Source: Psychroserpens damuponensis (GTDB taxonomy: Bacteria > Bacteroidota > Bacteroidia > Flavobacteriales > Flavobacteriaceae). Taken from it: a stretch of 64,000 bases of DNA. Shown here in pieces: positions 1 to 8,461 of the stretch. The number at the start of each line of letters is the position of its first letter. Positions within the stretch are counted from its first letter, which is position 1. The translations under genes and the position numbers were made by a program. The notes below the pieces were generated by a model. The model did no database searches, was not told where the DNA came from, and saw only the letters and a list, made by a program, of their open reading frames with translations. The DNA is taken from the NCBI RefSeq assembly GCF_000826655.1, contig NZ_JXJO01000001.1, forward strand, positions 62,001-126,000, written 5' to 3'.

Positions 1-789
1 AAGCAAGTGGCTAATCAAGATATTTTACAAGATATGAATGGCCAAAAGCATGAAATGAAAAATGTACTTGAAGGTGATTTTACTTTTATTGTAGAAGAAG
101 TCAATGATAGCTTATATGGTATAAAATTTAAATTTGATCGGTTTAAAATGGTATCCACTTCAAATTTAATTGGTGATATTATTTCAGTAAACACAAATGA
201 TAATGTTGCTGAAGATGATATTGAGGGGAAAATTTTCGCTCAATTAGTAACTGTAGATCTATCTATGGATATGTATAAAAACGGTAAAATTAAATCAATT
301 GAAGGTTCAAATGAATTAATTTCAAAAATGGTAAACGCAGTTGGAGATCTAGATGAGTTTACTAAAGAAGTTATGAAAGAATCTATGAAAGGGGAATTTA
401 GTAATGAGAGTCTTTCTAAAAGTTTTGAACAAATGACATATATTTATCCTAGCTCAACAGTTAACATTGGTGATAGTTGGGAAAATAATTTTGAAGGCGA
501 TTTATCTTCTAAAAACACATGGACATTAGACAGTTATACTGATAAAGACATTTTTATTACTGGAAAAAGCAGTGTCATCTTTACAAATAAAGATGCAGAT
601 GTTGAAATGAATTTAAATGGTGATATGACGTCTAACCTTATCATTACAAAAGAAACAGGGTTTGTAAAATCAATGACTACAACATCTACTGTTGAAGGTA
701 ATTCAATCATGCGCAAAATGAATAATATCAAAGTGCCTACTACAATTACATCTAATATCACATATAAAATAGAAAAACATGTTCAATAA
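1..789 (+). CDS. DUF6263-like protein, 5' end missing
   Basis: The reading frame is open from the first base (codons for K and Q precede a GTG at position 7), so the true start lies before the window and the GTG is probably internal. The visible 260 residues are a beta-rich, soluble, probably exported protein with a GDSW motif near the middle and a terminal stretch of alternating T, S and I residues, which resembles DUF6263 proteins of Flavobacteriia. The last 11 bases overlap the start of the next gene, so the two are probably co-transcribed. No catalytic motif is visible and the function is unknown. The coding call is firm; the family name is from memory. Confidence 0.75.
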   Translation, partial: KQVANQDILQDMNGQKHEMKNVLEGDFTFIVEEVNDSLYGIKFKFDRFKMVSTSNLIGDIISVNTNDNVAEDDIEGKIFAQLVTVDLSMDMYKNGKIKSIEGSNELISKMVNAVGDLDEFTKEVMKESMKGEFSNESLSKSFEQMTYIYPSSTVNIGDSWENNFEGDLSSKNTWTLDSYTDKDIFITGKSSVIFTNKDADVEMNLNGDMTSNLIITKETGFVKSMTTTSTVEGNSIMRKMNNIKVPTTITSNITYKIEKHVQ

Positions 790-1339
790 AAATATCAAAT
801 TAGTCATAGCAGGATTAATAATAGCTTATGCTGTTTATGAATTTACAGAAGGCTATATAGGTAATGGTATTATGTACATTTTATTATCACTTATATTTAT
901 TTTCTTATACTTTAAAAATGAATTTATTCTACTTGCTTTTTTAAAACTGAGAAAACAAGATTTTGAAGGTGCTAAAAATTGGTTAAATAAAATTAAGAAT
1001 CCTTCAAGTGCTTTAGTTAAAAAACAAGAAGGTTACTATAACTATCTTCACGGTGTTATGGTATCACAAACCAACATGAATGAAGCCGAAAAATACTTTA
1101 AAAAAGCTTTAAACTTGGGGCTTTCTATGGATCATGATGTTGCTATGGCTAAATTAAACTTAGCAGGAATTGCTTTTAGTAAACGAAGAGCAATTGAGGC
1201 TAAGCAGTTATTAAATGAAGCTCAAAAACTAGACAAACGAGGCATTTTAACAGATCAAATTAAAATGATGAAAGATGGAATGAAAAGATCTCAAGGTCCT
1301 AAGCAGCATTACGGAAATCGAAATATGGGAAGGCGTTAG
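779..1339 (+). CDS. TPR-repeat membrane protein
   Basis: This 186-residue protein begins with two hydrophobic helices (about residues 7-26 and 30-52). A cytoplasmic-looking part follows with helix pairs typical of tetratricopeptide repeats: a YYNYLHGV helix, then EAEKYFKKAL, then AKLNLAGIAF and AKQLLNEA. The C-terminus is short and basic (about residues 170-186). TPR domains bind other proteins; no partner is evident. The start overlaps the stop of the upstream gene by 11 bases, which suggests translational coupling in one operon. The membrane-anchored TPR reading is well supported; the biological role is unknown. Confidence 0.75.
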   Translation: MFNKNIKLVIAGLIIAYAVYEFTEGYIGNGIMYILLSLIFIFLYFKNEFILLAFLKLRKQDFEGAKNWLNKIKNPSSALVKKQEGYYNYLHGVMVSQTNMNEAEKYFKKALNLGLSMDHDVAMAKLNLAGIAFSKRRAIEAKQLLNEAQKLDKRGILTDQIKMMKDGMKRSQGPKQHYGNRNMGRR

Positions 1340-1448
1340 TTCACTTTTAGCCATATTCCTTTTATCGGCTTATTCTTCAATTAGTGTCCATTTCTCTAAT
1401 ATTCATCACCTTTCAACGAGTTTTTACTCATACTACCACACTAAGGTC

Positions 1449-1456
1449 TACATTTG
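1449..1456 (+). promoter_or_regulatory. -7 box TACATTTG
   Basis: TACATTTG matches the Bacteroidota primary sigma -7 consensus TAnnTTTG and lies 29 bases before the ATG at 1485. No clear -33 TTG is seen at the usual distance. Confidence 0.45.
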
Positions 1457-1484
1457 TAACCAGTTAAACAACAAATAATTAGAC

Positions 1485-2168
1485 ATGAAGGTATATGCAA
1501 CTATACTTTTGTTAGGTTGTATGTTTTTAGCGTTCCCTCAACAGCCAAAAACCTACTTTGATTCACAAATCGCCCGACATTTAAAAGCTTATAATGTGAA
1601 ATCTGAAATCGCTATGCTAAATGGTGATAAAGAGCAAGCTAAATTTCTGTTTGATTCTCTTTTTGAAAATCATTTGAAGGATAGTTATATTAGGGATATT
1701 TCTCTTAACAAAGTGAAAGGAGGCACTTTAAAAACAGCTTCAATTGACAATCCTTTTCTTCTAATCACCAAATCGTCTTGGGAAATAATTAAAGATGAGG
1801 AAATAGCTGAAATTAATAGAATGTCAAAGTTGTACAAAGGACAGCTTGAAATCATTATTTTATTTTGGGATTCTAAAGACAAAGCTAAACAACTATCTAA
1901 AAACTACAACTCGAACGTTACAGTTACGTATATAGATGAGCGCAAAAATAAGGCTAGCCATATTATCAAACCATTTAAACATTCATTTGGAGCACCTGCG
2001 TGTTTTTATTTTTCCGAAGAAAAACAACTTTTAAAAATTGATAAAAAGTTTACAATTTCAAATGTAGATCACACAGCTGAAGTTGCATTTGATGCGATTC
2101 ATGAAAAAATCAAACGGATACTTTTTGGTGATGAACCAGATAAAAATGGAATTATAACAACGCTGTAA
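1485..2168 (+). CDS. Exported thioredoxin-fold-like protein without CxxC
   Basis: The 227-residue protein starts with a short hydrophobic signal (LLLGCMFLAFPQQ). The segment PFLLITKSSWEII, followed by a strand-like EIIILFWDS and later FGAPACFYF, has the layout of a TlpA/thioredoxin fold: strand, turn at the N-terminus of a helix, then a cis-Pro-like loop. The position where a CxxC would sit reads SSWE, so it should lack disulfide redox activity. A cysteine in the signal region could instead be a lipid-modified residue. The gene has its own candidate promoter and converges on the cardiolipin synthase gene with only four bases between stops. The fold assignment is inference. Confidence 0.55.
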   Translation: MKVYATILLLGCMFLAFPQQPKTYFDSQIARHLKAYNVKSEIAMLNGDKEQAKFLFDSLFENHLKDSYIRDISLNKVKGGTLKTASIDNPFLLITKSSWEIIKDEEIAEINRMSKLYKGQLEIIILFWDSKDKAKQLSKNYNSNVTVTYIDERKNKASHIIKPFKHSFGAPACFYFSEEKQLLKIDKKFTISNVDHTAEVAFDAIHEKIKRILFGDEPDKNGIITTL

Positions 2169-2172
2169 CACT

Positions 2173-3627
2173 TTATAATAATGGTGCCCAAAGCCTACTA
2201 AAAGATTCTTTTAATTTTACAAATTTGGGTCTAGCTTTCCAGCGTTCATAATCTATAATCTCACAGTCTTCAATATCTTTAATAAATTGTGTTTTTAAAA
2301 TTTCACTTTGTGCAGAATCATAGATTAGTGCATTTATTTCAAAATTAATGTTGAAACTTCTATTATCTAAATTACAAGTTCCAATGGTAGCAAAAATATC
2401 ATCTACAACCATAGTTTTGGCGTGCACAAAGCCTTTGCAGTAACGATACACTTCTACTCCAGCTTCTAATAAAGGCTCTAAAAATGAATTTGTAGCACTT
2501 TCTGCAACCCAACTATCAGATTGCTTAGGAATTATTAATTTCACATCAACTCCTATCTTAGCAGCTATTTGTAAAGCTGTTGTTACTTGGTCATTTGGTA
2601 TGAAGTAAGGTGTTGTTATGTATATATAACTTTCGGCATTATTAATTGCAGTAAGAATGGCCTCCATAATATTTGCCCAATCTGTATCAGGCCCACTTGC
2701 TGCTATTTGCACCGCAATATCTTTTTTACTTTGAATTTCTGGAAAATAACTTTGTTTTATCTCAATGGATTGTTTGGTTACAAAATCCCAAGTTGTCAAG
2801 AAATGAAACTGTAATACTTTAACGGCTTCACCACATATTCGTAAATGAGTATCTCTCCAATACCTTTTAGAACTTGGTGTATTTACATAATTATCTGAGA
2901 TATTTATTCCTCCTAAATAACCAATTTGACCATCAATAACGGCAATTTTTCTATGGTTTCTATAATTTGATTTCCCTGTTAAACTAGAAAAGAAAACTGG
3001 CATAAAAGGATACATTATAACTCCACATTCCAGTAATTGGCTTTTCATTTTTGAGGATAATTTACTTCCAACATCATCATAAGTCATTTTTACTTCAATA
3101 CCTTCTTTAGCCTTTTCACTTATAATGTTTAAGAATTTTGTACCAATAGTATCATCTTTAATAATGTAATATTCTATATGGATGTGGTTTTTAGCATTTC
3201 TTAAATCCTTAAATAAACGTTCGAACTTAACCTCTCCATTAAACAATATATTTACATCATTACTAATAGTTAAAGGAGAATTTTCACTTGCTTTTAAAAG
3301 TTTAATGAGTTTAATTTTATCATCAAGTTTTTCGTTAAAAGCTTTTAGATTTTGCTCTTTAGACAATAAATTTCGCCCAGCAGATTGAATAACATTAGAA
3401 TTGACTACGTTCTTTCTATTAAAAATTTTAGACTTACGGTATTGTTGCCCAAAGAGATAATATACAACTAGTCCAAAAAAAGGAAACAGCGCCAATACAA
3501 GTATATATGACACTGTTTTAGTAGGATTTATGTTTTTAAGAAGCACTGTAACAATCGCAGAAATTGCCAATAGATAATTGACAATTATCAACATATAAAA
3601 ATAGTGTTCTTTAAAAAAATCAATCAT
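2173..3627 (-). CDS. cls: Cardiolipin synthase, phospholipase D family
   Basis: This 484-residue enzyme would condense phosphatidylglycerol (or another phospholipid donor) into cardiolipin in the inner membrane. Two N-terminal membrane helices (about residues 8-27 and 37-58) are followed by two PLD catalytic motifs: HRKIAVID with downstream GGIN in the first half and HAKTMVVDD with GTCNLDNRSF in the second. Length and layout match the ClsA-type family. The start ATG shares one base with the stop of the upstream lytic transglycosylase gene (TAATG on the minus strand), so translation is probably coupled. Family assignment is strong; the exact substrate pair is inferred. Confidence 0.93.
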   Translation of the reverse strand: MIDFFKEHYFYMLIIVNYLLAISAIVTVLLKNINPTKTVSYILVLALFPFFGLVVYYLFGQQYRKSKIFNRKNVVNSNVIQSAGRNLLSKEQNLKAFNEKLDDKIKLIKLLKASENSPLTISNDVNILFNGEVKFERLFKDLRNAKNHIHIEYYIIKDDTIGTKFLNIISEKAKEGIEVKMTYDDVGSKLSSKMKSQLLECGVIMYPFMPVFFSSLTGKSNYRNHRKIAVIDGQIGYLGGINISDNYVNTPSSKRYWRDTHLRICGEAVKVLQFHFLTTWDFVTKQSIEIKQSYFPEIQSKKDIAVQIAASGPDTDWANIMEAILTAINNAESYIYITTPYFIPNDQVTTALQIAAKIGVDVKLIIPKQSDSWVAESATNSFLEPLLEAGVEVYRYCKGFVHAKTMVVDDIFATIGTCNLDNRSFNINFEINALIYDSAQSEILKTQFIKDIEDCEIIDYERWKARPKFVKLKESFSRLWAPLL

Positions 3628-4583
3628 TAAGGTTTGGTTGAATAAATGCCTTCTTTAGGGATTTCAATTACATATTTTTTTCTTGAAGCATTGTTAAGCT
3701 TTGGCTCTCTAAGCCAAGGGTTATGAATTTTCAAAATTTTATAGTTTATGCCATAACGTTGAGCGAACTTAGTAAAATCAGTAACTGCTGTATCAATCTC
3801 TACTTTGTAAGTTGGAATTGGTTGATACAAATCTTGATTAGTAAAATTAAAGCCATACTTTTTAGGATGACTTAAAATTTCTTTTAGTGCTACAATTCTA
3901 AATAAATAACGTCCAGTTTCTTCACCTAAAAGCAAATCGTAATAACTAGTTACGGCTTGTTCTTTCAAACGTCTAGACACTCCTGCATTACCAGCATTAT
4001 ATGCTGCAGCTGCTAACGTCCAAGACCCTAAATTCTCTTTAGATTTTAGTAAATATTTACATGCTACTTCAGTTGCCATTTCAAGATGGTAACGTTCATC
4101 AACATTTTTATTTATTTCTAGTCCATTTTCACGACCAGTTGCTGGCATAATTTGCCAAACACCTCTTGCTCCAGCGGGAGAAACTGCATTTGTCAATCCG
4201 CTTTCTATCACTGCTAAATATTTAAAATCTTCAGGAATACCGTGTTTTTTTAATATTGGCTCTATTATTGGAAAGTACTTTTCGGCACGTTTAAACATCA
4301 ATAATCCATTAGATTGCCAATAGGTATTCACTAGCAACTCTCTATCCATTCGTTCCAAAATATCTGGATCTTCTAAGGGCATAGCTTCTCCTGCAAAATC
4401 TAAATGTTCGGGTACTGACAATGCATAAACATTATAATCATTAATCATTTTTGTTGTTTCTACAACTTCTTTATCTGATATCGCTTTACTTGAATCTGAA
4501 TCTTCTGCCTGAACAGCAAAGATGAATAAACAAGAGACACATACTAAGCCAATAGCAGCAAAAATATTTTTTAAAATCTTCAT
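3627..4583 (-). CDS. Lytic murein transglycosylase, MltD/SLT type
   Basis: The enzyme cleaves peptidoglycan glycan strands to 1,6-anhydro products. A signal peptide (IFAAIGLVCVSCLFIFAVQA) is followed by a goose-lysozyme-like SLT domain with the catalytic glutamate in YLAVIESGL, then SPAGARGVWQIMP and the late AAAYNAGNAGVSRRL motif. I chose the ATG at 4583 (MKILKNI) because it opens a typical signal peptide; the frame also has an ATG at 4604 that adds seven residues (MPINKTI). A LysM domain seen in many MltD proteins is absent, and the C-terminus ends in a short domain of about 70 residues that I do not recognise. It forms an operon with cls. Confidence 0.9.
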   Translation of the reverse strand: MKILKNIFAAIGLVCVSCLFIFAVQAEDSDSSKAISDKEVVETTKMINDYNVYALSVPEHLDFAGEAMPLEDPDILERMDRELLVNTYWQSNGLLMFKRAEKYFPIIEPILKKHGIPEDFKYLAVIESGLTNAVSPAGARGVWQIMPATGRENGLEINKNVDERYHLEMATEVACKYLLKSKENLGSWTLAAAAYNAGNAGVSRRLKEQAVTSYYDLLLGEETGRYLFRIVALKEILSHPKKYGFNFTNQDLYQPIPTYKVEIDTAVTDFTKFAQRYGINYKILKIHNPWLREPKLNNASRKKYVIEIPKEGIYSTKP

Positions 4584-4623
4584 AATCGTTTTATTTATGG
4601 GCAACCTTCAATTGGTCCCATTT

Positions 4624-4631
4624 CAAAAGTA
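4624..4631 (-). promoter_or_regulatory. -7 box for transglycosylase-cls operon
   Basis: On the minus strand this reads TACTTTTG, matching TAnnTTTG, about 40 bases before the preferred start at 4583. Confidence 0.4.
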
Positions 4632-4655
4632 TAAAATTAAATGATGCGTTTGGAG

Positions 4656-5321
4656 TTACTCTAAAATTAGTTTTGGTAAATTTTCGTTAAACCATTTATA
4701 TTTATTGATAATCATAATATGAGTACCACCTTTTAATACGATACAATTACCAGTACACGAATGTGGAAAAACGGCGTCTTTATCTCCATGAATGTAAATA
4801 GCATCTGCATTTGGAGCGTCCTGTTCCCACTCAATGACATTTTTTATAGACCAATCTAGATAGTCTTTATCACTAACCGATAAATATTTTTTATACAATT
4901 CTATACGTTTGGTTATGGTTTCTCCAAAAGCATATTTTGCTAAAAAATCAATATTAGACACTAATTGAGTCGGTAGGATTTTATAGGCTTTAGTATATTT
5001 CATGACTTTCATTCGTTTAGGCAACTCATGCTTAGATTTTAAACTTGAGACAACAAACAATTTCCTAACTGATGTATATTTACTCATTTCTTGCACTAGA
5101 ATCCCTCCAAATGATACGCCTAACAGCACAACATTATCATGCTCAACGTATGTTTTTATCATTCGTTTAGCATAAGCCTCTAAAGTTTCATTTTTATTAG
5201 GAATCATCCATTCTAACCAATGAATTTCAAATTGATCTTTTGGTAATTTAATATACTCAAATATGTGTGGATTCGCTGCCATTCCTGGCATAAGATATAC
5301 ATGTATAATTTCTTGTTGCAT
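4656..5321 (-). CDS. Alpha/beta hydrolase
   Basis: A serine hydrolase of about 221 residues. The nucleophile elbow GVSFGG gives the catalytic Ser, IHGDKDAVFP carries the probable catalytic Asp and GGTHIMI the His, so the triad is complete. It opens with a strand reading IIHVYLMPGMAANPHIF, which would place the oxyanion-hole residues near MPGM. The frame extends 23 codons upstream to 5390, but the ATG at 5321 (MQQEIIHVY) fits the family start and leaves room for the divergent promoter region. There is no signal peptide, so it is cytoplasmic. The substrate cannot be read from sequence. Confidence 0.85.
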   Translation of the reverse strand: MQQEIIHVYLMPGMAANPHIFEYIKLPKDQFEIHWLEWMIPNKNETLEAYAKRMIKTYVEHDNVVLLGVSFGGILVQEMSKYTSVRKLFVVSSLKSKHELPKRMKVMKYTKAYKILPTQLVSNIDFLAKYAFGETITKRIELYKKYLSVSDKDYLDWSIKNVIEWEQDAPNADAIYIHGDKDAVFPHSCTGNCIVLKGGTHIMIINKYKWFNENLPKLILE

Positions 5322-5364
5322 AAGTGAATAAGTTAACGATATGTAATATCTGTGATATTTTTCG

Positions 5365-5372
5365 TAAATTTG
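5365..5372 (+). promoter_or_regulatory. -7 box TAAATTTG for GNAT-like gene
   Basis: Perfect TAnnTTTG match 65 bases before the ATG at 5438. A minus-strand match (TAGTTTTG, 5378-5385) lies just downstream, so divergent promoters overlap here. Confidence 0.45.
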
Positions 5373-5380
5373 TAACACAA

Positions 5381-5400
5381 AACTATACAAAAGTATAGTT
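5381..5400. promoter_or_regulatory. Perfect dyad in divergent promoter region
   Basis: AACTATAC and GTATAGTT form perfect 8-base arms around AAAA. The dyad sits just after the + strand -7 box and overlaps the minus-strand one, a position expected for an operator. No regulator gene is adjacent, so a binding protein is not suggested by context. Confidence 0.4.
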
Positions 5401-5437
5401 CTACCCTACCGACCATTGAATTAAATACAAAATTATT

Positions 5438-5734
5438 ATGATTGATGCTGCTGAATTAACAGACAATAACTTTCTACGCCAATTTGAGTTGAAAGTTCAA
5501 GAGGAACTAGCGATAATTGAATATTCTAGTCAAGATCGGAAAATCTTTTTAACCAAGCTTATTATTCCAGAATGTGTAACCGACGAAAATTTTGAAGAAG
5601 AGTTTCTCTCCTTAGTTTTTGATCATATTGCAGAAAGCAATCTGAGTGTCGTGCCTACCAGTCCTGAAATAGCTAAGTTCATAAGGAGACATAGAAAATA
5701 TAAAAAAATGCTTCCTGTAGGCATAAGAATATGA
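5438..5734 (+). CDS. Small GNAT-like acetyltransferase fold protein (YjdJ type)
   Basis: The 98-residue protein matches the layout of the small YjdJ-type GNAT-like family: a short strand pair ending at EYSSQDRKIFLTKLIIP, then a helix, then NLSVVPTSPEIAKFIRRHRKYKKM, which corresponds to the family's xVxPxCPFVxxYIRRHPEY motif. Here the usual Cys is Ser (PTSP). The typical glycine-rich acetyl-CoA loop is degraded (DENFEEEFLSL), so activity is uncertain. The gene is divergent from the alpha/beta hydrolase across a 116-base region with a palindrome and is followed by a strong hairpin terminator. Confidence 0.7.
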   Translation: MIDAAELTDNNFLRQFELKVQEELAIIEYSSQDRKIFLTKLIIPECVTDENFEEEFLSLVFDHIAESNLSVVPTSPEIAKFIRRHRKYKKMLPVGIRI

Positions 5735-5744
5735 TCTTAAAAAA

Positions 5745-5777
5745 AAAAAATCCGAAACATTTAGTTTCGGATTTTTT
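5745..5777. terminator. Bidirectional hairpin terminator
   Basis: A perfect 14-base stem (5745-5758 with 5764-5777) around ATTTA, with an A-run on the left and a T-run on the right. It can end both the GNAT-like gene and the converging mtaB gene. The stem contains TCCGAAA, a near but not exact copy of the dispersed octamer. Confidence 0.85.
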
Positions 5778-5844
5778 TATGCAACAAACCTTTTATAATC
5801 TAAGATACACAAGCACTACACTTTGTATTTAGATAGTATATACT

Positions 5845-7176
5845 TTAAATAGTATGGGCTTTTTGAAAATTAAATCTAACCAATCCATCTTCATCAATTT
5901 TGGTAAGTTTAACAGCTTGAAGTGTATTCACTAATTCTGGATCCCAAGGTGTTTTTACCTTGACATAATTCTCAGTAAATCCATGAATATATCCTTCTTT
6001 ATTCTCGCTTTCAAAGAGCACTGTTCTTGAGCTTTCTAATTGGCTCTCATAAAATGCTCTTCTTTTTTTTACTGAAAGTCCTCGTAACATTTTACTACGT
6101 TTGGCTCTTACTTTTTTAGGTACAACACCATCAAGAGTAGCTGCGACAGTATTGTCACGCTCAGAATATGTAAATACATGCAAATAGGAGATATCCAACT
6201 CATTTAAAAAGTTATAAGTTTCTAAAAACAACTCATCGGTTTCTCCCGGAAAACCAACAATTACATCTACACCAATACAAGCGTGTGGCATAACTTCTTT
6301 AATTTTATGTACACGATCTACATATAATTCTTTCATATAACGACGACGCATTAGCTTTAACATCTCATTGGTTCCACTTTGTAAAGGAATATGGAAATGA
6401 GGCACAAAAGCGTCACTTTTAGACACAAAGTCTATCGTTTCATTTTTCAATAGGTTTGGCTCAATAGATGAGATTCGTAAACGCTCTATACCGTTAACTT
6501 TATCTAAAGCTTGCACAAGTTCATAAAATGTGTGTTCATGCTTTTTGTTGCCGAATTCACCTTTTCCGTAGTCACCAATATTGACGCCTGTAAGCACAAT
6601 CTCTTTAATATTTTTTGCTGAAATTGCTCTTGCATTCTCCAAAACATTCTCTAAAGTATCACTTCTAGAAATACCTCGCGCTAAAGGAATTGTACAATAG
6701 GTACATTTATAATCACATCCATCTTGTACTTTTAAAAAGGCACGTGTACGATCTCCAATGGAGTAGCTTCCAACATAAAAATCGGCATCTTCTATTTCAC
6801 AACTATGTATTTCTCCCAAATCATTTTTTGAAAGATCATTGAGGTAGTCTGTAATTTTAAATTTTTCGGTTGCTCCCAAAACTAGATCCACACCATCAAC
6901 ATCTGCTAATTCTTGAGGTTTTAATTGCGCATAGCACCCAATTGCTGTCACAAACGCTTCAGGGTTTACCTTTTGCGCTTGTTTAACGATTGATTTAAAA
7001 CGCTTGTCTGCATTTTCGGTAACAGAGCACGTATTAATCACATAAATGTCTGCTTTTTCCTTAAAGTCCACACGATCAAAACCTTCCGAAGAAAAATTTC
7101 GTGCAATCGTAGAAGTTTCGGAGAAATTGAGCTTACAACCCAATGTATAAAATGCAACGGTTTTTTTTGAGTTCAT
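5845..7176 (-). CDS. mtaB: tRNA t6A37 methylthiotransferase MtaB
   Basis: A radical-SAM enzyme of 443 residues that adds a methylthio group to N6-threonylcarbamoyladenosine-37 of tRNAs. The N-terminal methylthiotransferase domain shows the three cluster cysteines (TLGCKLNFSE, NTCSVTENAD, AIGCYAQ). The radical-SAM motif is GCDYKCTYCTIPLARG, with CxxxCxxC. The C-terminal part is a TRAM-like domain. TLGCKLN and the length distinguish MtaB from MiaB and RimO. A -7 box (TAAATTTG, minus strand, 7197-7204) lies about 20 bases before the ATG. One copy of the octamer falls in codons for S-E (7084-7091). Confidence 0.95.
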   Translation of the reverse strand: MNSKKTVAFYTLGCKLNFSETSTIARNFSSEGFDRVDFKEKADIYVINTCSVTENADKRFKSIVKQAQKVNPEAFVTAIGCYAQLKPQELADVDGVDLVLGATEKFKITDYLNDLSKNDLGEIHSCEIEDADFYVGSYSIGDRTRAFLKVQDGCDYKCTYCTIPLARGISRSDTLENVLENARAISAKNIKEIVLTGVNIGDYGKGEFGNKKHEHTFYELVQALDKVNGIERLRISSIEPNLLKNETIDFVSKSDAFVPHFHIPLQSGTNEMLKLMRRRYMKELYVDRVHKIKEVMPHACIGVDVIVGFPGETDELFLETYNFLNELDISYLHVFTYSERDNTVAATLDGVVPKKVRAKRSKMLRGLSVKKRRAFYESQLESSRTVLFESENKEGYIHGFTENYVKVKTPWDPELVNTLQAVKLTKIDEDGLVRFNFQKAHTI

Positions 7177-7196
7177 TCGTATTGTGGATGAGCCTG

Positions 7197-7204
7197 CAAA
7201 TTTA
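7197..7204 (-). promoter_or_regulatory. -7 box for mtaB
   Basis: Reads TAAATTTG on the minus strand, a perfect TAnnTTTG, 20 bases before the mtaB ATG, placed directly after the terminator of the upstream gene. Confidence 0.5.
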
Positions 7205-7236
7205 ACAAAAAAAGAGTGCCTAAAAAAGCACTCTTT
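7205..7236 (-). terminator. Terminator of the T9SS cargo gene
   Basis: Stem AAAGAGTGC (7211-7219) pairs with GCACTCTTT (7228-7236). On the minus strand it is followed by a T-run, 24 bases after the stop of the gene at 7261. Confidence 0.85.
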
Positions 7237-7260
7237 GGTATTGTAAAAATTATTTAAACT

Positions 7261-8157
7261 TTAATTTTTAGTGAATCGTTTGGTAATTGTACCATTATCT
7301 GTTGATATTTTAAGAAGATACATACCTGTATTTAAATTAGAAATATCTAATTGAGAACTATTAGTGTTTCTAGAAACAGATTGACCTAGCACAGAAAAAA
7401 TTTCAGTATTAAAATCACCAATTGACGCAGGCATATCTAGATGAAGTGTGTTTTTTGCTGGATTAGGAAAAAGAGATACTGTTTCTAAAGCAAACTCATC
7501 TACACTTAAAGTACTTCCTTCTATTGTGAAGGCTGTTGAACTAAATGTTAAACCTAATGCTGTTAATTGTGTCCAAGATGTCGCTCCGGCACCAAACAAG
7601 TCTGACGGGTCAATTAAATGAGCTTCAGACAGCGTACCATCTGTAGCACTATACCAATTCCATCTTGACGTACCATCAATACTTGGAACATAAGGAGCTA
7701 CTACAAGCCAATAAGTACCTGCTGTTAATGTTAAACTTGATCCTGATGCTGCAGCAACATCAATCTCAAAAGCAAAACCTCCTAATCCATCATTTATTAT
7801 GGTTAAAGCTGGACTTGCTGGATCTAAGTTAATAATTTCTAATAAACCAGTACCTGTTGATGTTGGATCAGAACTTGGAACACCTGCAGCATCAGTATAA
7901 ATAAATACATCTAAACCAGTAATTATAGTTTCTAAGTCTCCATCATTTTGAAAACCAAAAGCGGTGATAACTTCAATATTATAAGTGTTATCAAGATTAA
8001 AATCATCTGCAGAATATACAGAAACGCCATCTGTAGCGTAATTACCAGTCACAATTCCATTTGTCCCAGCAATAGGCTGATCATAGATCACAGTTTGTGC
8101 GCTTACAAGAAAGCCTGTTAAAATAAATAAGTAAGTAAATAAGTAGTTTTTTTGCAT
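7261..8157 (-). CDS. Secreted protein with type IX sorting domain
   Basis: A 298-residue cargo of the type IX secretion system. A signal peptide (YLFTYLFILTGFLVSAQ) is followed by a beta-rich domain of about 200 residues with many D, T, S and G and no recognised catalytic motif. The C-terminal domain of about 75 residues starts at VSLFPNPAKNTLHLDMP and ends in GMYLLKISTDNGTITKRFTKN, the classic Por/type A sorting signal that is cut after outer-membrane transit. The gene stands alone, with its own terminator. The passenger function is unknown; surface attachment or release is expected from the sorting signal. Confidence 0.88.
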   Translation of the reverse strand: MQKNYLFTYLFILTGFLVSAQTVIYDQPIAGTNGIVTGNYATDGVSVYSADDFNLDNTYNIEVITAFGFQNDGDLETIITGLDVFIYTDAAGVPSSDPTSTGTGLLEIINLDPASPALTIINDGLGGFAFEIDVAAASGSSLTLTAGTYWLVVAPYVPSIDGTSRWNWYSATDGTLSEAHLIDPSDLFGAGATSWTQLTALGLTFSSTAFTIEGSTLSVDEFALETVSLFPNPAKNTLHLDMPASIGDFNTEIFSVLGQSVSRNTNSSQLDISNLNTGMYLLKISTDNGTITKRFTKN

Positions 8158-8461
8158 AATAATTGAGTTTTGATTAATTATGATCTAAATATATAATATT
8201 TATCTTACAAAATACACCTCTCAGTATCTTAAATGCGTTATTTAACATACTCAAAAAAAACAAAGCTAAAACACCTAAATATTTTAACTACAAAAGTGCA
8301 GCACAATATCAAAAAAAACATATAATTAGCCAATTGGACATATATAGTTTCTTTACCCTCAAAAATCTAATTATATTTACTTGTTTCTAATTTAGAGCTA
8401 GTAAATTCTTATCAATATTAAAGATGTCATCATCTATTTGCTTTCTCAACTTTAACACCTG
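8158..8461. other. AT-rich divergent intergenic region
   Basis: About 300 bases between the divergent T9SS cargo and ABC ATPase genes. I see no ORF, hairpin or perfect TAnnTTTG box; TATATTTA on the + strand near 8372 is a one-mismatch candidate. Nothing else can be supported. Confidence 0.5.

Noticed and set aside
5745-5777. Terminator stem as a paired octamer copy
   Set aside because: The stem holds TCCGAAA/TTTCGGA but not the exact CTTCGGAA, so it was kept out of the count.
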